A stretch of DNA of 39,988 bases from an uncultured Pelagibacteraceae bacterium (GTDB lineage Bacteria > Pseudomonadota > Alphaproteobacteria > Pelagibacterales > Pelagibacteraceae), in the NCBI GenBank assembly GCA_902514665.1, contig CABXRS010000010.1, positions 1-39,988 on the forward strand. The letters run 5' to 3'. Positions 11,378-21,345 of this stretch are shown piece by piece (the stretch's first letter is position 1; each line of letters starts with the position of its first letter). The notes below the pieces were generated by a model. That model was not told where the DNA came from and ran no database searches. It saw only the letters and a program-made list of their open reading frames with translations. The translations under genes were made by a program, and so were the position numbers.

Positions 11378-11935
11378 TCAAATTTTTCTTAATTGAGAAG
11401 ATGAAATGTTGACTTTTTTAAATTCAATAAATTTAAGTACATTTTTATTAAGCTGCTTAAATGTCTTTGATTTTAATGAATTTTTTTTATATCCATGACG
11501 ATCAAAGACTAAAATGTTGCATTTCTGTGAAATTAATTTCGACTTATGCCACTTGTGGAAGCTAATTAAATTATCTGCGCCCATTAAAAAATAGATTTCA
11601 ATATTTTTATTTTTTTTTAAGTGATTGATGAGATCAATGGTTTTGTTTGATTTAATTAAATTTTCATAAAATTTTACTTTTATAAATGAATTTGAGCCAA
11701 TAATACGTTTACATTCTTTAATTCTTTTTAAAACTGTTTTTTCACTTTCAGTTTTAAACGGATTTTTTTTTGTTATAGCCCAGATTACTTTTTTAAATTG
11801 AAATCTTTTTTTTGCTTCTTTTGATATTGCTAAGTGTCCTTTATGTGCAGGATCAAAAGAACCTCCCAGAACTCCAATTTTGATTTTTTTAGTATCCAAT
11901 TTATTTTCTTGTTTTTCCTTTACTTGTAATTTCAT
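11378..11935 (-). CDS. nadD: Nicotinate-mononucleotide adenylyltransferase
   Basis: Transfers AMP from ATP to nicotinate mononucleotide in NAD synthesis. The nucleotidyltransferase motif GVLGGSFDPAHKGHL lies near residues 22-36, and the second phosphate-binding motif ISSSQLRK ends the protein. The 185-aa form starts inside the proA 3' end (35-bp overlap). A TTG at 11899, just past the proA stop, would give a 173-aa protein beginning LDTKKIKIGVLGG, closer to the usual N-terminus; neither start has a clear ribosome binding site. Its place between proA and rsfS fits the common alphaproteobacterial obgE-proBA-nadD-rsfS order. Confidence 0.9.
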   Translation of the reverse strand: MKLQVKEKQENKLDTKKIKIGVLGGSFDPAHKGHLAISKEAKKRFQFKKVIWAITKKNPFKTESEKTVLKRIKECKRIIGSNSFIKVKFYENLIKSNKTIDLINHLKKNKNIEIYFLMGADNLISFHKWHKSKLISQKCNILVFDRHGYKKNSLKSKTFKQLNKNVLKFIEFKKVNISSSQLRKI

Positions 11936-13151
11936 ATTTATAAGAAACTAGTTGATTTAATCCTACAGGCCCTCTAGGAGGCATTGTATTTGTAGAAATT
12001 CCTACCTCTCCACCGAAACCAAATTCTCCACCGTCAGCGAATTGAGTTGATGTATTATGCATAGCAATTGAGCTTTTAACATTTCTTAAAAAGTCTTTGG
12101 CTGTTTTTTTATTATTTGTAATTATGCAATCTGTATGCATTGTTCCATATTTGTTTATATGATCAATGCTTTCTTTAAGATTATTTACAATTTTTACTGA
12201 TACAGCAGGTGCCAAATATTCTGTAGACCAATTTTTTTCTTTAGCTGGGAATATTTTTCCTCTGTAAAACTTTTTTAAATACCTATCTCCATATATTTTA
12301 CAATCTTTATTTTGTAGCTCGTTCAAAATCGGATTACAAAAGCCTTTTGCAACTTTTTTATGAATCAGAATAGTTTCTGTTGCACCGCAAATACTTGTAT
12401 TTCTTAGTTTTGCATTATAAACAACTTTTTTTGCCATATTTAAAGTTGCATCTTTATCAACATATGTATGACAAAGTCCTTCAAGGTGCCCGATAATTGG
12501 TACACTAGATAAATCTTGAACTCTTTTTACTAAATTTTTTCCTCCTCGTGGAATAATTACATCAATATATTTTTTCATACCTGATAGCATAATATCCACC
12601 ACTCTTCTTTGTTTTGTATCAATGAATTGAATAAAGTTTTCGTTAACTTTATTAACTTTAAGTGCTTGTCGAAAAATCTTTGCTAAAATCCTATTACTAT
12701 TTATTGCTTCAGAGCCACCTTTCAAAATTACTGGGTTTCCAGATTTAAAGCATAGACTAGCTACATCAGAGGTAACGTTTGGCCTACTCTCATAAATCAC
12801 TCCAATTACTCCTATAGGTATTGATATTTTACTAATATTCAAACCATTAGGCCTTTTCCATTTTTCCAAAGTATTTCCAACTGGATCTTTTAGTTTTGCG
12901 ATTTTAGTAATTGAATTTTGAATATCTTTTAATTTAGTCTCATTTATTAAAAGTCTACTTATTAAATTATTTTTAATACCAATTTTTCTGGCGTAATTCA
13001 CATCTTTTAAGTTTTGCTTAAGTATTAGTTTTTTTTTATTACCCAATAATTCTGCGTATTTATTTAATACTTTATTTTTGATTTTTGTGTCAATTTTCTG
13101 TTCAAAAGCTCTTCTTGCTTTTGTTCCAACTAAATTCATATATTTGATCAT
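11901..13151 (-). CDS. proA: Gamma-glutamyl phosphate reductase
   Basis: Second step of proline synthesis: NADPH-dependent reduction of glutamyl 5-phosphate to glutamate semialdehyde. The 416-aa protein belongs to the aldehyde dehydrogenase superfamily. Visible: IPIGVIGVIYESRPNVT, LKGGSEAINSN, the catalytic Cys in RNTSICGATET, and the C-terminal FGFGGEVGISTNTMPPRGP. It directly abuts the proB stop. The ATG at 13139 (MNLVGTKARRAFEQ) is an alternative start four codons in. Confidence 0.95.
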   Translation of the reverse strand: MIKYMNLVGTKARRAFEQKIDTKIKNKVLNKYAELLGNKKKLILKQNLKDVNYARKIGIKNNLISRLLINETKLKDIQNSITKIAKLKDPVGNTLEKWKRPNGLNISKISIPIGVIGVIYESRPNVTSDVASLCFKSGNPVILKGGSEAINSNRILAKIFRQALKVNKVNENFIQFIDTKQRRVVDIMLSGMKKYIDVIIPRGGKNLVKRVQDLSSVPIIGHLEGLCHTYVDKDATLNMAKKVVYNAKLRNTSICGATETILIHKKVAKGFCNPILNELQNKDCKIYGDRYLKKFYRGKIFPAKEKNWSTEYLAPAVSVKIVNNLKESIDHINKYGTMHTDCIITNNKKTAKDFLRNVKSSIAMHNTSTQFADGGEFGFGGEVGISTNTMPPRGPVGLNQLVSYKYEITSKGKTRK

Positions 13152-15255
<2,104 letters not shown>

Positions 15256-15258
15256 CTA

Positions 15259-15513
15259 TTAATTGGGTTTTACTGAAACGAAAGTTCTATCTGCTTTTGA
15301 TTTTTTGAATACAACTTTACCTTTAACTACTGAAAAAATAGAGTGATCCTTACCCATACCTACATTCTCACCAGGAAAAATTTTAGTTCCTCTTTGTCTT
15401 ACAATTATATTACCAGGTACGACTGTTTCACCACCATATTTTTTAACACCCAATCTTCGTCCGGCACTATCTCGACCATTTCTTGATGATCCACCTGCTT
15501 TTTTTGTTGCCAT
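15259..15513 (-). CDS. rpmA: 50S ribosomal protein L27
   Basis: 84-aa large-subunit protein whose N-terminal tail reaches towards the peptidyl-transferase centre. The N-terminus [16 protein letters not shown] and the following [12 protein letters not shown] and [20 protein letters not shown] are unmistakable. There is no N-terminal cleavage extension like that in Firmicutes. It lies between rplU (13 bp) and obgE. Confidence 0.98.
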   Translation of the reverse strand: MATKKAGGSSRNGRDSAGRRLGVKKYGGETVVPGNIIVRQRGTKIFPGENVGMGKDHSIFSVVKGKVVFKKSKADRTFVSVKPN

Positions 15514-15526
15514 AATTTACCTTGTT

Positions 15527-15925
15527 TTATTTACTTACCGCTTCGTTAGTTTCTTCTTTTTTTGGGTTCTTAGAAACTTTTTCAGCTTCAGATACAACTT
15601 TACCATCTTTTGAAAAAATTTTATTTATTCTTATCATAGAATACTCTTGTCGATGTCCATTTTTTCTTCTTGAATTGTGTCTTCTTCTTTTTTTAAAAAT
15701 TAGTATGGTTCTATTTTTACTGTTTTTAATTAAATCAGCTTCGACTTTTGCACCACTTATATGAGGAGCTCCGACCTCAATAGATTTATCATCCCCATAT
15801 GCTAGGATTTCATTAAATTCAATTTTTGTTTCAGGTTTTGAATCTGGAAGCTTCTCTACTTTAAGAATTTCTCCAGACTTAACTTTGTATTGTTTTCCAC
15901 CTGTTTTTATAACTGCGTAAGACAT
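15527..15925 (-). CDS. rplU: 50S ribosomal protein L21
   Basis: Large-subunit protein that binds 23S rRNA next to L20. Core signatures: [19 protein letters not shown] and [20 protein letters not shown]. At 132 aa it is about 30 residues longer than E. coli L21 (103), owing to a charged C-terminal tail ([20 protein letters not shown]) likely to be disordered. It is the first gene of a nine-gene co-directional run, with a good promoter just upstream. Confidence 0.96.
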   Translation of the reverse strand: MSYAVIKTGGKQYKVKSGEILKVEKLPDSKPETKIEFNEILAYGDDKSIEVGAPHISGAKVEADLIKNSKNRTILIFKKRRRHNSRRKNGHRQEYSMIRINKIFSKDGKVVSEAEKVSKNPKKEETNEAVSK

Positions 15926-15952
15926 AGTATGAATATTTATTTAAGTATCCGC

Positions 15953-15980
15953 AATATAGTTGTAGCTAAGTTTTAGTCAA
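15953..15980 (-). promoter_or_regulatory. Predicted sigma-70-type promoter for the rplU run
   Basis: On the minus strand, TTGACT (15975-15980) and TATATT (15953-15958) are separated by 16 bp; each matches consensus at 5 of 6 positions. Predicted transcription start is near 15946, about 20 nt before the rplU ATG at 15925. The element fills the only gap (65 bp) between gloB and rplU and would drive rplU through rppH. Confidence 0.5.
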
Positions 15981-15990
15981 GCCGAATTAA

Positions 15991-16710
15991 CTAGAAATTA
16001 TCCTTTAAATTTCGCAGTTTTGAAAAGGTTTTGACATCTTTTGCTCTTAGAAAAATATTGCAATCCAATTCATCTTTAAGAGTAGACGGAATTGTGGGCA
16101 AGCTATTCTTTAACTTTATTTGAATATTTTGTATTTTTTTTTTAAGATTTAAATTTTCAGTATCATGTTTGATACAAAATTTTGAATTATTAAGAGTATA
16201 TTCGTGACCACAATAAATTTGAGTATCAAGAGGCATAGCTTTAATCTTATTTAAAGAACTAAACATTTGTTCGTAGGTGCCTTCAAAAATTCTCCCACAG
16301 CCAAGGGAAAAAAGAGTATCTCCAGTAAATAGTAATTTATCTTTATAAAAATGAAAACAAATATGGCCCTTAGTATGTCCAGGAACATGAATTATTTTAG
16401 CTACAAAATTATCACTTTTCCATATTTCATTGTCTTCAAGACAGATATCAATTTCTGGAATTCTTTCTGAATCATGTTTAAAGCCAACAACAATACTATT
16501 ATATTTTTTTTTTAGTTCCTTATTACCTCCAACATGATCAAAATGATGATGAGTATTTAAAATATATTTTAGATTAATATTTTTATTTTTTAGATAATCA
16601 ATTACTGGACTAGCCTCACTTGGGTCAACAATACATGCTAAATTGTTAGTTTCATCTATAATTAAATAACTATAATTATCTTGGAGACATGAAATTATTT
16701 CTACTTTCAT
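15991..16710 (-). CDS. gloB: Hydroxyacylglutathione hydrolase (glyoxalase II) family
   Basis: Metallo-beta-lactamase-fold thioesterase that hydrolyses S-lactoylglutathione in methylglyoxal detoxification. The dinuclear metal motif THHHFDH is at residues 53-59 (His54, His56, Asp58, His59), with further metal ligands in VPGHTKGH, LFTGDTLF and YCGHEYT. The 239-aa protein fits the glyoxalase II family (about 250). It ends the metX-metW-gloB run, 1 bp after metW. The substrate is inferred from family, not shown. Confidence 0.88.
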   Translation of the reverse strand: MKVEIISCLQDNYSYLIIDETNNLACIVDPSEASPVIDYLKNKNINLKYILNTHHHFDHVGGNKELKKKYNSIVVGFKHDSERIPEIDICLEDNEIWKSDNFVAKIIHVPGHTKGHICFHFYKDKLLFTGDTLFSLGCGRIFEGTYEQMFSSLNKIKAMPLDTQIYCGHEYTLNNSKFCIKHDTENLNLKKKIQNIQIKLKNSLPTIPSTLKDELDCNIFLRAKDVKTFSKLRNLKDNF

Positions 16711-16711
16711 T

Positions 16712-17308
16712 TTATTTCTCTATTAAAAATATTCCTAGATCTGCAAAAAAATTTTTAATTGTTAAATTGCTATGATTTACAATTGAAACATTCTGATTGT
16801 TTATAGCCAATGATTTAAAGATTTTGATGTTTCTTGATTTTGCAAAGTAAAAAAAATCCTTTATTGAACACATATGAATATTAGGAGTATTGTACCACTC
16901 ATCTGGTAATGTCTTAGTAATTGGCATTGTCCCTTTTATGAGTAAATGAAGTCTGACTCTCCAATAACCAAAGTTTGGAATAGTTACAATTGCTTTTTTT
17001 CCAACTCTTAAAAGTTCATTTATAACTAGCTCGGGATTTAAGAAAGCTTGAAGAGTTTGACTAAGAACAACATATTCGAAAGATTTGTCTGGAAATTGTT
17101 TTAGATCTTTTTCTGCATTTCCTTCAATGACAGTCAATCCTTTTGCAATACACTCTTGTACTTTACTTTTTGAAATCTCCAGTCCTCTAATATTAGTATT
17201 TTTGTTATTTTTTAAAAACTGCATTAAAATTCCATCTCCACAACCTACATCTAATACTTTTTTATCTTTTTCAATTAATTCAGCTATTACTTGAAATTCA
17301 TTTTTCAT
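16712..17308 (-). CDS. metW: MetW, methionine biosynthesis methyltransferase-fold protein
   Basis: 198-aa class I SAM-methyltransferase-fold protein. The SAM motif KVLDVGCGDG is near residues 16-26; IRGLEIS, VIEGNAEKDL and FEYVVLSQTLQA follow the MetW pattern, as does VTIPNFGYWRVRLHLLIKGTMP. In several bacteria MetW is needed for full activity of MetX, and the two are nearly always adjacent. Here the gap to metX is 2 bp, so it lies under the same SAM-II riboswitch. Confidence 0.93.
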   Translation of the reverse strand: MKNEFQVIAELIEKDKKVLDVGCGDGILMQFLKNNKNTNIRGLEISKSKVQECIAKGLTVIEGNAEKDLKQFPDKSFEYVVLSQTLQAFLNPELVINELLRVGKKAIVTIPNFGYWRVRLHLLIKGTMPITKTLPDEWYNTPNIHMCSIKDFFYFAKSRNIKIFKSLAINNQNVSIVNHSNLTIKNFFADLGIFLIEK

Positions 17309-17310
17309 AA

Positions 17311-18429
17311 TTAATTTTCTGTATAAGATTTATCTAAAAAGTTTTTAAGCGCACTTAAAAAGTCTGGTACATCTAATAAAAAGGAATCGTGACCTTTGTC
17401 AGACTCTATCTCAACAAAACCTACATCTGCTCCAATAGAATTTAAGGCAATTACAATGTCTTTGTTTTCTTGAGTTGGATAAAGCCAGTCAGATGTAAAT
17501 GATATTATAAAAAACTTTGCTCTTGTAGCTCTAAAAGCGTCAGATAATTTACCCTTGTATTGTTTTGCTAAGTCAAAATAATCCATTGCTCTTGTAATAT
17601 AAAGATAGCTATTCGCATCAAATCTGTCGACAAATACTGAACCTTGATATCTTAAATAACTTTCTATCTGAAAATCTGCATCAAAACCAAATTTCAAATC
17701 TTCTCGTTCTTGAAGTTTTCTTCCAAATTTTTCTTGGAGACCCTTTTTTGAAAGATAAGTTATATGTGCAGCCATTCTTGCAACAGCCAAACCTTTATTT
17801 GGGATTGTATCTTCAGAGGAATAATCCCCACCTTTCCAATTACTATCAGCCGTTATAGCCTGTCTTCCTAATTCATTAAATGCAATATTTTGCGCTGAGT
17901 GACTAGACGTACAAGCAATCGGGATAACAGTTTTAGCTTTATCAGGAAAATTACTTATAAACTGTAGTACTTGCATACCGCCCATTGAGCCACCTGCGAT
18001 TGAAAAAAGTTTGTCTATACCAAAATGGTCAAGCAAATTATATTGCGCATTTACCATATCGTTTATAGTTATAACTGGAAAATTTGTACCAAAAGCAGTC
18101 CCAGTACTAGGGTCTTCATGGCTTGGCCCAAATGAGCCCATGCATCCACCCATTACATTTGCACAAATAACAAAATATTTTTTGGTATCAATTGCTTTAT
18201 CAGGACCAACTGCATAAGACCACCAACCATCTTTATTTGTTATTGGATTCTGGCCAGTGACAAATTGATCTCCTGTTAATGCATGAAAAACTAAAATAGC
18301 ATTATCTTTATTTTTATTTAATGAACCATAAGTTTCATATGCAATTGGGAATTCATTAATAGTTTTTCCACAATCTAACTTTAATGGTTTTTTTACTATA
18401 AAGGTTTTAATATTATTCTCAGCATTCAT
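17311..18429 (-). CDS. metX: Homoserine O-acetyltransferase
   Basis: Acetylates homoserine with acetyl-CoA, the entry step to methionine through O-acetylhomoserine. The 372-aa alpha/beta hydrolase has the nucleophile elbow GGSMGG (Ser148), Asp314 in SDWLYPTQ and His347 in KGHDSF, a complete triad. N-terminal GKTINEFPIAYETYGSLN and ILVFHALTGD are typical. Some MetX-family members use succinyl-CoA; the pairing with metW favours the acetyl form but does not prove it. A SAM-II riboswitch and promoter lie directly upstream. Confidence 0.94.
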   Translation of the reverse strand: MNAENNIKTFIVKKPLKLDCGKTINEFPIAYETYGSLNKNKDNAILVFHALTGDQFVTGQNPITNKDGWWSYAVGPDKAIDTKKYFVICANVMGGCMGSFGPSHEDPSTGTAFGTNFPVITINDMVNAQYNLLDHFGIDKLFSIAGGSMGGMQVLQFISNFPDKAKTVIPIACTSSHSAQNIAFNELGRQAITADSNWKGGDYSSEDTIPNKGLAVARMAAHITYLSKKGLQEKFGRKLQEREDLKFGFDADFQIESYLRYQGSVFVDRFDANSYLYITRAMDYFDLAKQYKGKLSDAFRATRAKFFIISFTSDWLYPTQENKDIVIALNSIGADVGFVEIESDKGHDSFLLDVPDFLSALKNFLDKSYTEN

Positions 18430-18460
18430 AACAAAGCTAATATTTGAATTGTGAGAAAAA

Positions 18461-18515
18461 AAACTATTTTAGCGGTTTTTTTTAAGCGCTCGCAATTCAG
18501 TTAAATCAGCGCATA
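18461..18515 (-). ncRNA. SAM-II riboswitch upstream of metX
   Basis: The minus strand reads GCGCTGATTTAACTGAATTG then CGAGCGC, an A-rich linker, and CCGCTAAAATAGTTT. This matches my memory of the SAM-II (metA-type) class, whose crystallised metX member comes from marine metagenomic DNA. Helix P1 is GCGC (18509-18512) with GCGC (18486-18489). The H-type pseudoknot is formed by the loop AACUG with the 3' UAGUU; in the crystallised member, as I recall it, the loop is AACC and the partner ends GGG, so both strands have changed together. The GCUAAAA element is kept. SAM binding is expected to reduce translation of metX-metW-gloB. About 30 nt separate the element from the ATG. Confidence 0.87.
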
Positions 18516-18518
18516 ATT

Positions 18519-18547
18519 TTTGTACTAGAACTTATTTATTATGTCAA
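18519..18547 (-). promoter_or_regulatory. Predicted promoter for metX-metW-gloB
   Basis: On the minus strand, a perfect TTGACA (18542-18547), a 17-bp spacer, and TACAAA (18519-18524). Predicted +1 is about 18512, the first base of riboswitch helix P1, so the transcript would begin almost exactly with the SAM-II element. Confidence 0.5.
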
Positions 18548-18562
18548 TTTTTTTAAAAATTG
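18545..18562. repeat. Inverted repeat between divergent metX and hisC promoters
   Basis: CAATTTTT and AAAAATTG form perfect 8-bp arms around TT. The element spans from within the metX -35 box to within the hisC -35 box, so a dimeric protein bound here could affect both promoters. The arms are mostly A/T and may be fortuitous. Confidence 0.3.
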
Positions 18563-18588
18563 TCTTATTCTCTATAAAAATTTGTAAT
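18560..18588 (+). promoter_or_regulatory. Predicted promoter for hisC-tyrA
   Basis: TTGTCT (18560-18565), 17-bp spacer, TGTAAT (18583-18588). Predicted +1 is near 18595, giving a leader of about 28 nt before the ATG at 18623. The match is moderate and the surrounding DNA is very A/T-rich. Confidence 0.35.
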
Positions 18589-18622
18589 TTTATCTATAAA
18601 GAGCTCATAAAATTAAAAAAAA

Positions 18623-19705
18623 ATGATTACTCCAAAATTTAAAAAATTTAAGATTGAAGCTTATAAACCTGGCAAGTCAAAGGTCAAAAAGCTTAAAAAG
18701 GTAATAAAACTTTCAGCTAACGAATCTGCTCTTGGGATCAGCCCAATGGCAAAGAAATTAATATCAAATAAAAAAATGATTTTGGATAAATATCCTGATG
18801 GAAAGTCACAAGATCTGAAAAAAGCAATTTCCAAAAAATATAAGTGTGACTTAAATAAAATTATTTGTGGTGCAGGTTCTGATGAGGTAATTCAAATGTT
18901 GTGTCAATTATATTTAAATCCAAAAGATGAGGTAATAGTTCCAGAATATAGTTTTTTGATGTACAGAATTTATGCAAAAATTGTAGGTGCCAAAGTTTTA
19001 TTTGCAAAAGAAGTAAATTTTAAAGTGTCAATAAGAGAGATTTTAAAAAAAATCACGAGAAAAACTAAAATAGTATTTATTGCTAACCCAAATAATCCAA
19101 CTGCAACTTATTTGACTAAAAAAGAAATATTAGAACTGAGGAATAAAATGAATAAAAATATTTTACTTGTGGTTGATGATGCGTATTCAGAATATATGAA
19201 AAATAATGATTATACTTCAGGTTTAGATTTATTTAGAAATAAAGATAATGTTTTTATATTAAGAACATTTTCAAAAATGTTTGGATTAGCTTCCTTAAGA
19301 GTAGGTTGGGGATATGGATCAAAAAAAATAATAGATGCTTTAAATGTGATTAAACCACCATTCAATGTAAACGGTGTAGCACAACGTGCAGCTATTGCGT
19401 CGTTAAGAGATACAAAATTTATAAGTAGATCTGTTAAGCACAATTTACTTTATGCTAATAAGTTAAAAAAATTTCTTGAAATTTACAATATTTCTTCAAA
19501 TAAAATTTCAGCAAATTTTCTATTTTTAAATTTTGATAATTGTAAAATTTCAGCAAAATATTTATATGAAAAATTGAAACAAAAAGGTGTTATCTTAAGA
19601 TCAACAGAGGATGGTTATGGTATTAAAAATAAATTAAGATTAACCATAGGGTCTAAGCAAGAAAATTTAAAATTTATGAATACTGTAAAAAGAATATTAA
19701 ATTAA
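18623..19705 (+). CDS. hisC: HisC-family aminotransferase (histidinol-phosphate / aromatic amino acid)
   Basis: PLP-dependent class I/II aminotransferase of 360 aa. Visible: IKLSANESALG, the glycine-rich CGAGSDEVI, FIANPNNPTATYL, VVDDAYSEY, the PLP lysine in RTFSKMFGLASLRVGWG (Lys218), and the C-terminal LRLTIGS. The family acts on histidinol phosphate, but many members accept phenylpyruvate and 4-hydroxyphenylpyruvate. The stop abuts the tyrA start, and no other his genes are near, so an aromatic aminotransferase role is a good inference. Confidence 0.87.
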   Translation: MITPKFKKFKIEAYKPGKSKVKKLKKVIKLSANESALGISPMAKKLISNKKMILDKYPDGKSQDLKKAISKKYKCDLNKIICGAGSDEVIQMLCQLYLNPKDEVIVPEYSFLMYRIYAKIVGAKVLFAKEVNFKVSIREILKKITRKTKIVFIANPNNPTATYLTKKEILELRNKMNKNILLVVDDAYSEYMKNNDYTSGLDLFRNKDNVFILRTFSKMFGLASLRVGWGYGSKKIIDALNVIKPPFNVNGVAQRAAIASLRDTKFISRSVKHNLLYANKLKKFLEIYNISSNKISANFLFLNFDNCKISAKYLYEKLKQKGVILRSTEDGYGIKNKLRLTIGSKQENLKFMNTVKRILN

Positions 19706-20602
19706 ATGAATAATATTTTAATTATTGGATGTGGTTTATTAGGATCCTCTTTATTGAGACGCATTCATAAAAAAAAAATTGTTAAAAAAATATTCATTTA
19801 TGAAAAATCAAAGTCAAATTTTTCAAAAATTAAGAAATTAAGACTTCCAGGTATTCTAATTGATAATCTAGACAAAGGAGCAATTAATTATGATCTAATT
19901 ATTTTTTGCACTCCAATGAGTGAATACAAAAATCTAATCTTAAAGATAAATAATTTTATTACTCCCAAAACATTAATTACAGACATCGGATCATCTAAAG
20001 TAGAGACCTCGAGGCTTATAAAAAAATTTTTGAAAAAAAATATATCTTGGACCCAAAGTCATCCCATTGCAGGCTCTGAGGTTAGTGGACCAGAGTATGG
20101 TAAGGAAAACATGTTTCAAGATCGATGGTGTATTTTAATAAAAGAAAAAAATACAAAAAAAAAACATTTGAACATTTTAAATAATTTTTGGAAAAAAATG
20201 GGTTCAAAAGTTATCGTTATGACACCTGAAAAACATGATAGAATTTTTTCCATAACAAGTCATTTACCCCATTTAATTGCCTATAATTTGGTAAAATCAG
20301 CACAAGATTTTGAAAAAAAACAAAATTACGATTTGATTAAGTTTAGTGCTGGAGGACTTAGAGACTTTTCACGAATAGCAGCTTCAAATGAAATTATGTG
20401 GAGAGATATTTTTTTTAACAACAGTAATAATATTTCAAAAGCTATTGATTTATTTATCAAAAATCTAACAGCATTTAAAAAAGATATAAATTTAAAAAAC
20501 AATAAATCTATATTAAAAAAATTAATTCAAACTAAAAGAGTTCGTTCTAAAATTATTAAGTTAAAACAAGATATAAACAAACCTGACTTTGGTAGAAATT
20601 AA
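19706..20602 (+). CDS. tyrA: Prephenate (or arogenate) dehydrogenase
   Basis: Oxidative decarboxylation of prephenate towards tyrosine. The 298-aa protein has an N-terminal Rossmann motif GCGLLGSS (residues 8-15), FCTPMSEY, TDIGSSKVE, the conserved substrate-site HPIAGSEVSGPEYG, and the helical SITSHLPHLIAYNL. No chorismate mutase or ACT domain is fused. It directly follows the hisC stop, which gives a two-gene tyrosine module. Its 3' end overlaps the convergent peptidase gene by 4 bp. Confidence 0.91.
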   Translation: MNNILIIGCGLLGSSLLRRIHKKKIVKKIFIYEKSKSNFSKIKKLRLPGILIDNLDKGAINYDLIIFCTPMSEYKNLILKINNFITPKTLITDIGSSKVETSRLIKKFLKKNISWTQSHPIAGSEVSGPEYGKENMFQDRWCILIKEKNTKKKHLNILNNFWKKMGSKVIVMTPEKHDRIFSITSHLPHLIAYNLVKSAQDFEKKQNYDLIKFSAGGLRDFSRIAASNEIMWRDIFFNNSNNISKAIDLFIKNLTAFKKDINLKNNKSILKKLIQTKRVRSKIIKLKQDINKPDFGRN

Positions 20603-21345
20603 AATTTTATTTTAGAAATTTTTCTCACTTCAAGACTTGCTGTATCAAGTATTCTTTTAATTGTTTTCTTTATTGGCATGATAAGTACTTTTTTTTTTGG
20701 ACCATAAGCGTGAATCAATTGTTTAGAGTTTACACAAATGGCAACATGACCTTTCCAAAATATAATATCTCCCCTTTTAAATTTTTTTGATATTTTTTTC
20801 ACCGAATACCTTATTTGATCTTTAGTGTCTCTTGGATAAAATAAATTATTATAATAAAAAAAAATTTGTAATAAAGCCGAACAATCAATCCCTTTATAAG
20901 TCTTACCACCCCATTTATAACTTACCTTAAGAAATTTTGTAAAAAATTTTACAAAGTTTTTTTCTTTGTGATTAATTTCTTTAATATCTTTTTTTTTAAT
21001 CCACTTATTATTGTCAATTTTTATATAAAACTTATTTTCTTTTTCTACACTTAATTTAGATCCTAGGGGGAGGTAGCTGTTTGAGACAGTATCAGGTTTT
21101 ATATAAATTTTTGCCTTTAATGTGTTTACTTTATATTTTGGATGATAATTTTTGATATATTGTTTATTTTTAATGTATCCAACATAATTGTCATATGTAG
21201 ATTTAATCTTTATCCAATTTTTATTTTTAGAAAAAATTTTGAATTTTTCACCGTATATTATTTGAGAAGTTACCTCAGATGACGTGCGAGGTTCTCTGTA
21301 AATATTTGAAAAATTCCCTTTAAAGTAAAAATTATTTTTCACCAA
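20599..21345 (-). CDS. SH3b plus NlpC/P60 cysteine peptidase, no signal peptide
   Basis: 248 aa. One or two bacterial SH3-like regions occupy about residues 10-120 (IYREPRTSSEVTSQIIYGE..., KIYIKPDTVSNSYLPLGSKL), followed by an NlpC/P60 domain with the likely triad Cys155 (KGIDCSALLQ), His200 (WKGHVAI) and His212 (LIHAYG). Enzymes of this build cut gamma-D-glutamyl bonds in murein peptides. The N-terminus shows no signal peptide or membrane segment, so it probably acts in the cytosol. It overlaps the AmpG-type permease gene by 14 bp, which suggests a role on imported muropeptides. The very high Lys content matches neighbouring genes. Confidence 0.85.
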   Translation of the reverse strand: MVKNNFYFKGNFSNIYREPRTSSEVTSQIIYGEKFKIFSKNKNWIKIKSTYDNYVGYIKNKQYIKNYHPKYKVNTLKAKIYIKPDTVSNSYLPLGSKLSVEKENKFYIKIDNNKWIKKKDIKEINHKEKNFVKFFTKFLKVSYKWGGKTYKGIDCSALLQIFFYYNNLFYPRDTKDQIRYSVKKISKKFKRGDIIFWKGHVAICVNSKQLIHAYGPKKKVLIMPIKKTIKRILDTASLEVRKISKIKF

